Translations under genes and position numbers: made by a program
In this document: in pieces, positions 1-7,930 of the stretch
Position numbering within the stretch: position 1 is the first letter of the stretch
How the letters are laid out: each line of letters starts with the position of its first letter
DNA from: a virus
DNA length: 25,349 nucleotides
Direction: 5' to 3' (one strand)
IMG/VR virus record: IMGVR_UViG_3300008050_003669
Span: 1 to 25,349 of that record
The notes under the pieces: model-generated
What the model saw: the letters and a program-made list of their open reading frames with translations, nothing else
Databases searched by the model: none
What the model was told of the DNA's origin: nothing

Positions 1-3
1 AAT

Positions 4-10
4 TATAATT
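4..10 (+). promoter_or_regulatory. Possible -10-like element at the left edge
   Basis: TATAATT at 4-10 lies 15 bases before the first ATG. It lacks the preceding C found at the other motif sites in this window, and the sequence further upstream is outside the window, so it is only a tentative promoter. Confidence 0.25.
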
Positions 11-24
11 GTTTTTCTAGTCCC

Positions 25-756
25 ATGCCATGCAAAGGACCTATTCTAAGTGCCCTTCCGGGTTCTACTTCAATAGAAGTGGTTGTTATTACTTACCACC
101 ATGATGAAGTACTTAAAACTCTTATAAACAGTGCAAAGGCTCAGATACTTGCGGAACATTTCGATGGAACCCACGAGCCGGGGTTCCATGTCAACTATAA
201 TGATAATTGGTCACCTTACCCTAATTGGAAACTTCATATTATACACGACGGAAATGATGATTTTTATCGTAAAATGAAAGATGATTTAACCCGTAACGGG
301 TATTTAGATGAGAGGATTACATATACCTGCTCGGAAGAACGCGAGGGTCAGGTAGGTCATGCTAACAGGCATTATGGACTTATGAATCTAGTGTCTAAAG
401 ACTCTGATTACGTGCTGATAACTAACGGGGATAATTATCTTGTTCCTACAATCTTTCAATGGATAGATGTAGTTCATAGACTACACAACCCCGATTTAAT
501 TTATTGGGATATAGTTCAGAGAGAGGTTCAAGATTCCCAAAATAGAGGAGGGTTGAGCTCTCATTTAAGCCCTGGGAGGATAGACTGGGCATCTGTAGCC
601 CTTAAAACCAAAATAGCTCAGTCCGTAGGTGTTACCTCTAGAGACTATGCCGCTGATTGGCATTATATCGTTGATGCTTTAGGAATAACCCCTGATAACA
701 ATATTCCCAAGATTAGTACTTACAAAATAGGCAAGATTTTGGCAGTTCATAATTAA
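25..756 (+). CDS. Family 2-like (GT-A) glycosyltransferase
   Basis: Probable glycosyltransferase with a GT-A fold that transfers a sugar from a nucleotide-sugar donor; the acceptor is unknown. The start of the fold is the strand at residues 18-24 (EVVVITY). An HDGNDD turn follows at 74-79, an NRxxG-like stretch at about 114-118 and the metal/donor-binding type motif NGDN at 134-137. The C-terminal part has a DYAADWHYI stretch near 208-215. At 243 residues it has room for one catalytic domain only. The ATG at 25 is the first in the window, but the frame stays open to base 1, so the true start could be upstream. No Shine-Dalgarno is visible. A 9-bp perfect inverted repeat lies inside the gene (164-189). 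Three more glycosyltransferases and dTDP-sugar genes follow further right. Confidence 0.75.
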   Translation: MPCKGPILSALPGSTSIEVVVITYHHDEVLKTLINSAKAQILAEHFDGTHEPGFHVNYNDNWSPYPNWKLHIIHDGNDDFYRKMKDDLTRNGYLDERITYTCSEEREGQVGHANRHYGLMNLVSKDSDYVLITNGDNYLVPTIFQWIDVVHRLHNPDLIYWDIVQREVQDSQNRGGLSSHLSPGRIDWASVALKTKIAQSVGVTSRDYAADWHYIVDALGITPDNNIPKISTYKIGKILAVHN

Positions 757-766
757 CACTTCTACA

Positions 767-774
767 CTATAACA
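767..774 (+). promoter_or_regulatory. Late-type promoter motif before dUTPase
   Basis: CTATAACA, a one-base variant of the CTATAATA motif repeated in this window. The hexamer TATAAC ends 6 bases before the ATG at 780. No -35 box and no Shine-Dalgarno are visible. Spacing places transcription start at or next to the start codon. Confidence 0.5.
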
Positions 775-779
775 ACACG

Positions 780-1214
780 ATGAAAATTAAAATACTAAAC
801 ACTTCCGACAATCCAACTCCTAGATTAGAAACTAAAGGAGCCGCCGGGTTTGATTTAGCGGTATCTCAAGAGACTTTAATTCCCGGCGCGAGTATGGCAC
901 TCGTTCCTACAGGCATAAGAATAGCTATACCAGAAGGCTACGAAGGACAAATCCGTTTAAGGAGCTCTATGAGTAAGAAACATATTGTTATGCCTAACGC
1001 TCCAGGCACCATAGACTCCGACTATAGAGGGGAGTTAAAAGTTCCTATTAGAAATCTAGCACCTTATTCGGGAATTATCCTTAAAAGAGGTGAACGGATA
1101 GCCCAATTAGTAATCAACAAGCTTCCTCAAGTTTCTTTGGAACCTGTTACCATAGAAGAGTTTGGAAAGCTTATGACTGATAGAGGCGACGGTGGGTTCG
1201 GAAGTACTAACTAA
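780..1214 (+). CDS. dut: dUTPase (trimeric type)
   Basis: Hydrolyses dUTP to dUMP and pyrophosphate, keeping uracil out of phage DNA and feeding dTMP synthesis. All five trimeric-dUTPase motifs are visible in order: motif I (KGAAGFDLAV), motif II (RLRSSMSKK), motif III (GTIDSDYRGE, with the catalytic Asp/Tyr region), motif IV (RGERIAQLVI) and motif V (DRGDGGFGSTN), the flexible C-terminal arm that closes over the substrate. The 144-residue length is typical. The start at 780 keeps motif I at its usual distance from the N-terminus. The gene has no Shine-Dalgarno but has a CTATAACA motif 6 bases before the ATG. A dCMP deaminase at 23164 acts in the same nucleotide pathway. Confidence 0.96.
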   Translation: MKIKILNTSDNPTPRLETKGAAGFDLAVSQETLIPGASMALVPTGIRIAIPEGYEGQIRLRSSMSKKHIVMPNAPGTIDSDYRGELKVPIRNLAPYSGIILKRGERIAQLVINKLPQVSLEPVTIEEFGKLMTDRGDGGFGSTN

Positions 1215-1241
1215 AAACCATTCAATATCTTAGCTCTTTGT

Positions 1242-1249
1242 CTATTATA
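1242..1249 (+). promoter_or_regulatory. Late-type promoter motif before helicase
   Basis: CTATTATA followed by GGTC and ATG. TATTAT ends 5 bases before the start codon at 1254. The 39-base gap upstream has no -35 box and no AGGAG-type ribosome binding site. Same placement as at 6944, 11130 and 14543. Confidence 0.6.
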
Positions 1250-1253
1250 GGTC

Positions 1254-2552
1254 ATGGCGTATAACTTCCAAGACTCAATACAGCGCGGCATTCTTTACCT
1301 ATCAAAATCCGAAGAAGGATTTTTAATCGAAACAATGCCTATGATTAAAGCGGAATATTTTGAATTTCCGTCTCATCAAAAATTCTACTCTACTTTAAAG
1401 GATTTCTTTCTTAGGTATAAGAAGCTTCCTACGAATGAACAGCTACTAGAAGAAACTAGAAAAATTTTAGCCTCTAATGAGTTGTTTGGAGATTATAAAG
1501 ATGAGTTAGCTGAAATTAATAAGTTGGATATTAAATCCATTGAAAACGAAGAATATTATTTGGATTGTGTAGAAGAGTTTGCTAAAGAGCAGTCTTTGAA
1601 AGAAGCTATTATTAATTCAGTAGACCATTTAGAGAAAAAGAATTTTGGAGCTATTGCCGAGGAGGTTCAAACAGCATTAACCGTCAGTCGAAATGTCGAT
1701 TTAGGTACGGATTATTTTACTGGAATTGCAGACCGGTGGAAACGACTGCAAGATAATAAAGTAAGTTCCCAGTTTAGAACCCCTTTTGAAACTGTAAACG
1801 AAGCCCTTGAAGGTGGGTTAGCTTCAAAAGAAATGGCAATGGTCGTCGCTCCTCCTGGAGTTGGCAAGTCTTTGTTTTTAGCTAATCAAGCGGTACGCTC
1901 AGTCTTGGATGGATATAATGTGGTGTATTTATCGTTAGAGATGGCTGAAGATAGAGTAGCTCAAAGGTTGGATAGTATTTTTACTAGGATTCAACAAAAG
2001 CAACTTTCAAAGCGTGTTAAAGACGTGGAGGAGCGACTGTCCACCATTGAGGAAAAGCTCCCTGGAAAAGGGCGGCTTATGATTAAAGAATTTCCTACTA
2101 AAAGGTTAAGTGTGAGCGGTATTAGAGCATACTTAAATCAGTTAAGGAACTATGAAGATTTTACTCCAGACGTTTTAATCGTAGACTATTTAGAGCTGTT
2201 ATCTTCGGATTCCACTGTTGCAGAATACCAAGCACAAGAACGAACCGCCCAAGAATTAAGAGGGTTGGCTACAGAATATAAATTATTGGTGTGGACTGCA
2301 ACACAAACTAATCGCGAAGGTAAAAAAGTTCAAATTATTACAGACGCTGAATTGGCTGATTCGTACGGTAAAATTCGCGTATGTGATTTAGTCTTCTCTA
2401 TAAACCAAACCGAGCAAGAGTTCGATAGTGGTGACGCACGTTTATATTTAATGAAATCTCGAAATGGTCGAGCAAGGTTTATCGTACCTATTAAAGTAGA
2501 TTATACAAGACTTGTCGTATCTCAAGAGCAAGTACAAGAACAGACAGCATAA
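1254..2552 (+). CDS. DnaB/gp41-like replicative DNA helicase
   Basis: Hexameric 5'-3' helicase that would unwind the replication fork and work with a primase (none recognised here). The N-terminal roughly 150 residues are helical, as in DnaB/gp41 N-domains. The RecA-like ATPase core follows: Walker A APPGVGKS at 199-206, a LSLEM strand with conserved Glu at 227-230, Walker B VLIVDY at 307-312, then WTATQTNREG, the glutamine-ended strand typical of DnaB motif 3, and a C-terminal SRNGRARFIVPI segment. The 432-residue length fits a DnaB/gp41 protein. The ATG lies just after a CTATTATA motif and has no Shine-Dalgarno. The stop overlaps the next start (TAATGG), which suggests coupling to the HExxH gene. 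Confidence 0.93.
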   Translation: MAYNFQDSIQRGILYLSKSEEGFLIETMPMIKAEYFEFPSHQKFYSTLKDFFLRYKKLPTNEQLLEETRKILASNELFGDYKDELAEINKLDIKSIENEEYYLDCVEEFAKEQSLKEAIINSVDHLEKKNFGAIAEEVQTALTVSRNVDLGTDYFTGIADRWKRLQDNKVSSQFRTPFETVNEALEGGLASKEMAMVVAPPGVGKSLFLANQAVRSVLDGYNVVYLSLEMAEDRVAQRLDSIFTRIQQKQLSKRVKDVEERLSTIEEKLPGKGRLMIKEFPTKRLSVSGIRAYLNQLRNYEDFTPDVLIVDYLELLSSDSTVAEYQAQERTAQELRGLATEYKLLVWTATQTNREGKKVQIITDAELADSYGKIRVCDLVFSINQTEQEFDSGDARLYLMKSRNGRARFIVPIKVDYTRLVVSQEQVQEQTA

Positions 2553-2899
2553 TGGCAACAAAAAAACAATCACTTCCAAAACACCCTTTAGAAGTTTATA
2601 CTGGAATAAAAACTTTTACAATCGACCAAAGGTCTTTAGCTAAAGATAATTTGTATGGGTGTGTGGAATTCCCCAAAGGCGTATTAACTATTGACCCCTG
2701 TCAATCTGTAGAAGATTACAAAGGAACTTTGCTTCATGAAATTTGCCATATTGCTTTTGATTTAGTTGGATTAGGGGATGATGACGAAATGCCTCAAATA
2801 GGAAATGAATACTTAACCACGGTTACATCTAATGTAATCCAACAACTTGCAGGTTTAAACCCTGAACTATTTCAATATATTTTTAGTAGTAATGAATGA
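2552..2899 (+). CDS. Small HExxH zincin-like protein
   Basis: A 115-residue protein with a metallopeptidase signature HEICH at 62-66 and downstream acidic residues (E79, E86) that could supply the third zinc ligand. The pattern 'GTLLHEICH' on a helix after a short strand is typical of compact phage zincins related to SprT or ImmA-type peptidases, but the precise family and substrate cannot be read from the sequence. It has no signal peptide. Its ATG overlaps the helicase stop by one base, and its own end overlaps the next gene by 8 bases, so it is part of the replication operon. A role in processing a replication protein is possible but is inference only. Confidence 0.7.
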   Translation: MATKKQSLPKHPLEVYTGIKTFTIDQRSLAKDNLYGCVEFPKGVLTIDPCQSVEDYKGTLLHEICHIAFDLVGLGDDDEMPQIGNEYLTTVTSNVIQQLAGLNPELFQYIFSSNE

Positions 2900-3338
2900 T
2901 ATAGAATTAACATACAGTCGAATAGAAGATACTTATTTAGATATAACAAAATCTTATTTAAGTATCGACGAGCGTAATATAGAAAAGGCGCTTCTTCAAC
3001 ATACAGGAGTATACGCATTTTTTGGAGCGGTTTTAGCTTATGCGAAGAGAGAGGTTGATATGGTATCAAATTCTTGGGAGCAGGAAGAGGCTAGGGTTAG
3101 AGAGCAACGAAGAGCAGAACTTTTAGACGACGGTAAAAAGGCAACTGATAGAGCATTGGATGCTTATGTAAAAACTGTAAGCACTGTAAAAGAGAAGGAC
3201 CGGTTAAAAACAGAGGCTGCTCACAAGTACCACCTAGCTAAAAATATTATGAACTCTTTAGACCATCAAAAAGATATGCTGGTCCAGATTTCTGCAAATA
3301 AAAGAGCAGAGGTAAAATTAGTTGGAGATATTGGATAA
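2892..3338 (+). CDS. UvsY-like recombination mediator family protein
   Basis: A 148-residue, mostly helical protein. The C-terminal KDMLVQISANKRAE stretch (about 128-141) matches a signature I recall from a widespread phage family near SSB/RecA genes (usually ending RKDMLVQLGANLRAE), sometimes annotated as UvsY-like. The middle is rich in charged coiled-coil residues (about 60-115). UvsY loads the UvsX recombinase onto ssDNA covered by SSB, and both partners are encoded close by (SSB at 3513, RecA/UvsX at 6956), which supports the call. The start overlaps the preceding gene by 8 bases. The gene ends directly before the structured SSB leader. The family assignment is from pattern memory, not alignment. 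Confidence 0.6.
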   Translation: MNDIELTYSRIEDTYLDITKSYLSIDERNIEKALLQHTGVYAFFGAVLAYAKREVDMVSNSWEQEEARVREQRRAELLDDGKKATDRALDAYVKTVSTVKEKDRLKTEAAHKYHLAKNIMNSLDHQKDMLVQISANKRAEVKLVGDIG

Positions 3339-3344
3339 ACCCAA

Positions 3345-3352
3345 CTATAATA
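3345..3352 (+). promoter_or_regulatory. Late-type promoter motif for SSB transcript
   Basis: CTATAATA, seven bases after the end of the UvsY-like gene. Using normal -10 spacing, transcription would begin at about 3357-3359, exactly at the first base pairs of the leader stem. No -35 box is seen. Confidence 0.6.
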
Positions 3353-3355
3353 AAC

Positions 3356-3483
3356 TGTAAGGGGGAAGTACTAAAGTAAGACTAGGCGCCGGACATATAG
3401 TGGGCAGGCTAAGCCAAGCAATTAAGCTTGCACTACCTCACTGTCCTGAGATACATGCTGTAAATGTCGCTTCCCCCCTTACA
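3356..3483 (+). ncRNA. Structured 5' leader RNA of the SSB gene
   Basis: The only long gap without an ORF in the left part holds a strong RNA fold. A 13-bp closing stem pairs 3356-3368 (TGTAAGGGGGAAG) with 3470-3483, with one extra C. Inside are small hairpins: 3369-3378 (TAC/GTA), a domain closed by GGAC 3391-3394 with GTCC 3443-3446, within it GGC/GCC 3407-3415 or CAAGC/GCTTG 3415-3430, and ACAT 3453-3456 with ATGT 3464-3467. The predicted transcription start coincides with the first bases of the closing stem. It is followed by a 29-base unstructured stretch with CGGAG and the SSB start. T4 gp32 is autoregulated through a structured leader, so an analogous operator is plausible. It does not match any RNA family I recognise. 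Confidence 0.65.
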
Positions 3484-3512
3484 TTCAACAACCAAATTAA
3501 CGGAGTAAAACC

Positions 3513-4256
3513 ATGGTCAATATAGACAAACTAAGACAAAAATATGAACAAATTCAAAACGCCCAATCAGGTGGCGGAAACAACGACTTCTTAAAGAAGT
3601 TTTTTATGATGGAGGAGGGAACTTCCCAAATCCGTGTTCTCCCTTCAGGAGATTCTGATACGGATTTTTATGCGGAGACTGCGATTCACCGTATAGATGA
3701 AAAGAACTATCACTGCCCTAGAGTAAAAGGAGATTCATGCCCTGTTTGTGATTTATATTACAAATTATGGAAAATGGATGTGGATGGTGCGCAAGACCTT
3801 GCACGTTCTATCAAACCACGCAAGCGTTATTATTTAAACGTAGTAGACCGTCGTGATGAGTCTGTAAAGATTTTATCTGTAGGCATGAAGCTGTTTGGTA
3901 AGATTCTTGACTGTTTCTTTGACGAAGACTTCGGGGATATTACTGACCTAAAAGAAGGTTGGGATTTCAAAGTTGTAAAAGATACCCAAGGACAATGGCC
4001 GAATTATGATAAGTCTTCTCCAAAACCAAAACAAACCGAAGCAGGTTCTGAAAAGCAATGTGCGGAATGGATGGACGAACTTCATGATATTCACGGTCTT
4101 GTTAAGGTTGCAGAGTATGACGACTTAAAGAATATGGCTATGGAAATGGAAGCTATTGTTACAGGTCGCCCGACAGGTACCACATCACAAGCAACTACTG
4201 ACTCTGACGAGGATGAAGATTATCTTGCTCATCTTAAGAGTATTAAAGTAGACTAG
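3513..4256 (+). CDS. gp32-like single-stranded DNA-binding protein
   Basis: Coats ssDNA during replication and recombination and partners helicase, RecA/UvsX and the mediator. The 247-residue protein has the T4 gp32 layout: a short basic N-terminal arm (about 1-12) for cooperativity; a core with a zinc site read as H59 or H67, C68, C76 and C79 (CPVC); and an acidic C-terminal tail with DSDEDEDY for partner binding. T4 gp32 uses one His and three Cys, matching this set. The ATG at 3513 is preceded by CGGAG at a good distance, one of the strongest RBSs in the left block, and the gene follows the structured leader. Codons are often C-ending, suggesting high expression. The stop overlaps the next GTG start by one base. 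Confidence 0.88.
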   Translation: MVNIDKLRQKYEQIQNAQSGGGNNDFLKKFFMMEEGTSQIRVLPSGDSDTDFYAETAIHRIDEKNYHCPRVKGDSCPVCDLYYKLWKMDVDGAQDLARSIKPRKRYYLNVVDRRDESVKILSVGMKLFGKILDCFFDEDFGDITDLKEGWDFKVVKDTQGQWPNYDKSSPKPKQTEAGSEKQCAEWMDELHDIHGLVKVAEYDDLKNMAMEMEAIVTGRPTGTTSQATTDSDEDEDYLAHLKSIKVD

Positions 4257-5446
4257 TGACTAAAAAGAGTAAGCTAAAAATACTAGCTTGCCCTGCGAAT
4301 GAGGGAGGATGCGCGTACTATCGTGTTATCCTCCCTATGTCTAAATTGCAGGAGAAGTGTAAGGATGAGGTTGAGATTAAACAAAATCTTAACCCTTTAA
4401 GCTACTGTGCTGAAACAGGTAAGCAAGACCCTGATTTTACAGAAGATGAGTTTAAATGGGCGGACATTGTGTTCCTCCAGAACATACATAACTTTGGCGC
4501 CCAATACACTGTAGACATTATAAAAATGGCTCACAAGCACGGATGTTTAGTTCATTATGATAATGATGACTTGTTAACAGACTTATATGAAGGGCACAGA
4601 CTTCATAGAGTGTATAAAGAGCAAAATCTTTCAGAGCTAACTAAAAGAATTTATGCGAGTGTAGATTTAGTATCTGTAACTCAAACAAAGTTTGCTAATA
4701 GAATTTCTCCATACGTAAGACACGCCCTTGTTGTTATTCGAAATGCGATTGACTTTGACTTGCCGTGTTGGAACCAGCCAAAGCTTCGAGCTCCTAAAAA
4801 ATTAACGCGTATGGGCTGGGTGGGAGGCATTCATCACGAGGAAGATGTTAAAGAGTTTCCTGGGATTATTATGAGTGTTAACTCTAAAGTAGGCGCGGAA
4901 AAAGCTCATTGGGGTTTTTACGGTCGTCCTCCTATGCCTATGAAAGACGGCAAACCAAATCCGGACTGGCAACAAGATGTTTGGGATAATTATGAAAAAA
5001 TACTAACTAAAGGAGTTCGACATAACAATTGTAAAGTTTACCATGCGATGCCTTCTCATGAGTATGGAAGAATGTATACTAATATTGATGTTGCTATTGC
5101 CCCTCTACAGTTTAATGAGTTTAATGATTCAAAATCCGAAATTAAATTAATGGAATGCGGAAGGTATGGAATACCTTTAGTGGCTACTAACTGTGGAGCT
5201 TATGATGATGTTATAAAAAACGGAGAGACGGGCTACTTAATATCCAAAGATAATCCTAGAAGTGAATGGGTTAGATATTTATCAAAAGTTATTAAAGATA
5301 GAAAGCATAGGCAAGAGATAGGGGAAAACCTCAAACAAATAGTTGACGCTCAGTACGATATAAACAAAATCGTAGACCAAAGACTTCAACTATATCGTGA
5401 TATTATAAAAGCTAAGAAGGAGTTTCAAAAAAATGTTAAAACCTAA
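4256..5446 (+). CDS. GT4-type (GT-B fold) glycosyltransferase
   Basis: Retaining glycosyltransferase of the group 1/GT4 type. The N-terminal domain begins ILACPANEGGCAYYR (9-23), the 'ACY R' pattern common in phage members. The C-terminal donor-binding domain is recognised by RMGWVGGIHHEEDV near 184-198 and the E-x7-E type segment SEIKLMECGRYGIPLVAT at about 293-310, followed by DDVIKNGETGYLI. The 396-residue length is normal. It uses a GTG start overlapping the SSB stop (TAGTG), so translation is probably coupled. It is the only GT-B enzyme among four glycosyltransferases here; the others look GT-A. Donor and acceptor are unknown. dTDP-sugars made by the Rml genes are candidate donors. Confidence 0.87.
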   Translation: MTKKSKLKILACPANEGGCAYYRVILPMSKLQEKCKDEVEIKQNLNPLSYCAETGKQDPDFTEDEFKWADIVFLQNIHNFGAQYTVDIIKMAHKHGCLVHYDNDDLLTDLYEGHRLHRVYKEQNLSELTKRIYASVDLVSVTQTKFANRISPYVRHALVVIRNAIDFDLPCWNQPKLRAPKKLTRMGWVGGIHHEEDVKEFPGIIMSVNSKVGAEKAHWGFYGRPPMPMKDGKPNPDWQQDVWDNYEKILTKGVRHNNCKVYHAMPSHEYGRMYTNIDVAIAPLQFNEFNDSKSEIKLMECGRYGIPLVATNCGAYDDVIKNGETGYLISKDNPRSEWVRYLSKVIKDRKHRQEIGENLKQIVDAQYDINKIVDQRLQLYRDIIKAKKEFQKNVKT

Positions 5447-6107
5447 GTTTTCCATTATAGGCACTCACTATGACGAGGCTATTTCAGACGAAGGTATGAT
5501 GCAGTGTTTAGAAAGTGTAGATAAGCAAACTTACCAAGATTTTGAAATGCTTTTATACCACGATGGTCCTCTATCCAGACCCCTTCCAAGCTTCGACCAT
5601 TTAAAAAATAAGCCAATATTTAGAGCTACTAAAAAAAGGTATAATGATTGGGGACATTCTTTAAGAGACCTAGGAATTAAGGAAGCGAAGGGTGAATGGA
5701 TAGTACATCTAAGTATTGATAATACTATGTCTGAGACCGCTTTAGAAGATTTAGTAACCGCTATGAAGATTAATGAGGATTTTGCAAAGAAGGCTGGATA
5801 CCCTCCGGAAACTAAAAAATCTTTTGATATTATAATAGCTCCTATAATAATGGAAGGCTGTATTAGACGTCCTGTAGATTTAGGTCTTACGAGAACTAGG
5901 AACCCTAAACACAACTTAATATTTGCGGGTATACCTCCCCATTTAGGCAACGTTGATTTATTTCAGTTTGTAGCTAAAAGAAAGTTGTGGTTGGAAGAAG
6001 GTGGTTGGTATGATAAAAGAGAAACTGGAGATGGTTATATAATAGAAGAGTTAACTTCTAAGTACGGATACACATACTGTAATGATATTATAGGCATTCA
6101 CAGGTAA
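5433..6107 (+). CDS. GT2-like (GT-A) glycosyltransferase
   Basis: A 224-residue GT-A type glycosyltransferase. It opens KFSIIGTHYDEA (5-16), continues CLESVDKQTYQDFEMLLYHDG (25-45), the usual GT2 pattern of 'S...Q.Y.dfE..i..DG', and has SIDN at 94-97 as the DxD-like donor/metal motif. The C-terminal half is shorter than in full GT2 enzymes, so it is a minimal catalytic domain. A good AAGGAG site lies 10 bases upstream of the ATG, inside the end of the preceding gene, which it overlaps by 14 bases. A CTATAATA copy at 5842 lies within this gene but is judged fortuitous. Confidence 0.8.
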   Translation: MLKPKFSIIGTHYDEAISDEGMMQCLESVDKQTYQDFEMLLYHDGPLSRPLPSFDHLKNKPIFRATKKRYNDWGHSLRDLGIKEAKGEWIVHLSIDNTMSETALEDLVTAMKINEDFAKKAGYPPETKKSFDIIIAPIIMEGCIRRPVDLGLTRTRNPKHNLIFAGIPPHLGNVDLFQFVAKRKLWLEEGGWYDKRETGDGYIIEELTSKYGYTYCNDIIGIHR

Positions 6108-6120
6108 GTAAAGGTTTAGT

Positions 6121-6936
6121 ATGAGTATACCTAAAGTTGTATGTTTCTGCTGTACAAAAGGCAGGTTTGAAATACTCCGTAAAAGTATTTCTTTTTTCTT
6201 AGCGCAAGACTACGAAAATAAAGAACTTGTTATAATGAATAACCACGAAGTTCCTTTAGTTTTATCTGAGGAACTACAGAGCGAGAATATAACCGTAGTA
6301 AATAAAGGTGCATCAACATCCATAGAACATTTTGTGGATATGATGAATGAAGTTCTACAAACGCTAGAGGGAGATTTTATAGCACCAGCTTGGGACGATG
6401 ACGATGTATTTCTCCCTTGGCACATATCATCTCTTGTTAAACTCTTTACTCCTGTTACGCAGGCAGTTAGAACAACTCCTAACTATCATTTTTATTGCAA
6501 AGACGGAAAACCTTCCATAAATATGTTAGGATGTATTTGTGAACCTACTCACTTGGCAAGAATGGACTTTATTAAAGAGCATGGTATTAGAGGGGCTGAA
6601 AGTAATATAATGCATTGGCATGCGTCATGGCTTTATAAACTTACTGAGGAGACTATCGTAAGAGGAGATGATACAGACACGGCATATGTTTTAGTGTGGG
6701 ATAGAACGTGTTTTGATGATTATCCTCATTTTCATGGGCAGTGTGTTGTAAACAATGAAGGGTGGGAAGCGCATATTGTAGCAAATGGCAAAGATACAGG
6801 AGAAGGCAAACCTTTAACATCTTGTGACGTAAAACCTCTTTACCAGAAGATATACGATGCTCTACATAATATGGAGTGTCCTGTAGAAGCCACGGGAATA
6901 ATAAGAGTTGCTATAAAACTCAAGCAGTATCTATAA
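6121..6936 (+). CDS. GT2-like (GT-A) glycosyltransferase with DDDD motif
   Basis: A 271-residue GT-A glycosyltransferase. It starts PKVVCFCCTKGR (4-15), has the SISFFLAQDYENKELVIMNN pattern (22-41) and an unusually acidic WDDDD motif at 91-95, the probable divalent-metal and nucleotide-sugar binding site. Several Cys and His lie in the C-terminal half (for example around CFDDYPHFHGQC). AAAGG upstream gives a modest RBS. It closes a run of three adjacent glycosyltransferases downstream of the SSB. Its acceptor (DNA, virion protein or host surface glycan) cannot be read from sequence. Confidence 0.8.
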   Translation: MSIPKVVCFCCTKGRFEILRKSISFFLAQDYENKELVIMNNHEVPLVLSEELQSENITVVNKGASTSIEHFVDMMNEVLQTLEGDFIAPAWDDDDVFLPWHISSLVKLFTPVTQAVRTTPNYHFYCKDGKPSINMLGCICEPTHLARMDFIKEHGIRGAESNIMHWHASWLYKLTEETIVRGDDTDTAYVLVWDRTCFDDYPHFHGQCVVNNEGWEAHIVANGKDTGEGKPLTSCDVKPLYQKIYDALHNMECPVEATGIIRVAIKLKQYL

Positions 6937-6943
6937 GCGCCAA

Positions 6944-6951
6944 CTATAATA
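6944..6951 (+). promoter_or_regulatory. Late-type promoter motif before RecA/UvsX
   Basis: CTATAATA preceded by CA; TATAAT ends 5 bases before the ATG at 6956. The 19-base gap to the previous gene contains no Shine-Dalgarno, and no -35 box is present upstream. Confidence 0.6.
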
Positions 6952-6955
6952 GAAT

Positions 6956-7930
6956 ATGGTAGGATTTTTAAACGATATTTGTAAACGCTTAGAAGGAGCC
7001 GCTTTACTTTCAGAGGAAGACCAAGTTTATGGGTTTGTTGATTCAGGCTCCTATTCTTTGAATAAGGTTCTTTCGGGTAAGTATGATGGAGGTTATCCGA
7101 TTGGAGGAATTACAGAAATTTACGGTGAGAGTAGTTCTGCTAAGACAGTATTCTTAACTCACGCTTTCGTAGGAGCCCAAAAGAAAGGCTATTACACTGT
7201 AATGATTGATAATGAGCATGCTTATTCCCCCTCCTTTGCTAAGATACTTGGGGTGGACCCTGAGAAGTTAATTTATTTAATGCCTGAAACTATGGAAGAT
7301 TGCTTTAAGGCGATTGAGGAGGTTATTGAGGCTATTAGAGAGAAAGACACGGAAACTCCTATTATTATAGGGTACGACTCTATTGGGGTATCTCCTACCC
7401 GCAAGGAAATGGACGACGCGTTTGCTAAAAACAGCGAAATGGGTGGAGCTTTGAGAGCCAAAGTAGCAGGTCAATGCCTAAGACGTATCAATCCTTTACT
7501 TAGGAAACACAAAGCCGCGTTGCTTATTGTTAACCAAGTAAGGAGTAAAGTTGGAGTTATGTTTGGAGACCCTCGCACCAAAGCTGGGGGAGGCAAAGCC
7601 CTTCTTTATTACTGTTCGGTGTCCATCGAGACTTCGTCCGGTAAAAATGATGTGCTTTATGATGACCTTAAAAACCCTATGGGTATTAAAGGAAATATTA
7701 AATGTGTTAAAAACAAAGTAACCGTCCCTTTTCAATCATGTGAGTTCCACTTACTATACGACAAAGGTTTAGATAGAAAATTTGGACTTACCAAGTACGC
7801 CTTAAAGAAAGGGCAAGTTACCTCCCCTACTAGCGGGTGGTATGCATTAGAAGGCGATAGTAATAAAGTTAGAGCAGCCGCTATGGACGGTATCCTGGCA
7901 GATAAAGTGGAATCTGGAGATATAAAATGA
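6956..7930 (+). CDS. RecA/UvsX-like recombinase
   Basis: ATP-dependent strand-exchange protein for recombination-dependent replication and repair. The core begins near residue 47. Walker A is GESSSAKT at 57-64, a variant of the RecA GPESSGKT with Ala before the Lys. IIIGYDSIG near 137-145 is the Walker B strand. KAALLIVNQVRSKVG gives the L1/motif with the sensing Gln, and RTKAGGGKALLYYCSVSIE is the RecA-like region around loop L2. The 324-residue length lies between UvsX and RecA, without a long RecA C-tail. The ATG lies immediately after a CTATAATA motif with no RBS. The stop overlaps the GroES-like start as ATGA. Confidence 0.92.
   Translation: MVGFLNDICKRLEGAALLSEEDQVYGFVDSGSYSLNKVLSGKYDGGYPIGGITEIYGESSSAKTVFLTHAFVGAQKKGYYTVMIDNEHAYSPSFAKILGVDPEKLIYLMPETMEDCFKAIEEVIEAIREKDTETPIIIGYDSIGVSPTRKEMDDAFAKNSEMGGALRAKVAGQCLRRINPLLRKHKAALLIVNQVRSKVGVMFGDPRTKAGGGKALLYYCSVSIETSSGKNDVLYDDLKNPMGIKGNIKCVKNKVTVPFQSCEFHLLYDKGLDRKFGLTKYALKKGQVTSPTSGWYALEGDSNKVRAAAMDGILADKVESGDIK

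Noticed and set aside
3356-3483. tRNA or tmRNA gene
   Set aside because: The closing stem is 13 bp, not 7, and no T-loop (TTCAA-type) arm or anticodon arm of tRNA geometry can be drawn.
5842-5852. CTATAATA followed by an in-frame ATG within the glycosyltransferase at 5433
   Set aside because: It lies inside a domain-coding sequence and the ATG is only one base from the hexamer, unlike the 5-6 base spacing elsewhere.
5531-5950. 139-aa minus-strand ORF within a glycosyltransferase gene
   Set aside because: It is antisense to a gene with clear motifs, has no RBS and no recognisable protein pattern. The same applies to the other minus-strand ORFs, such as 16388-16789, 19499-19834 and 22733-23050.
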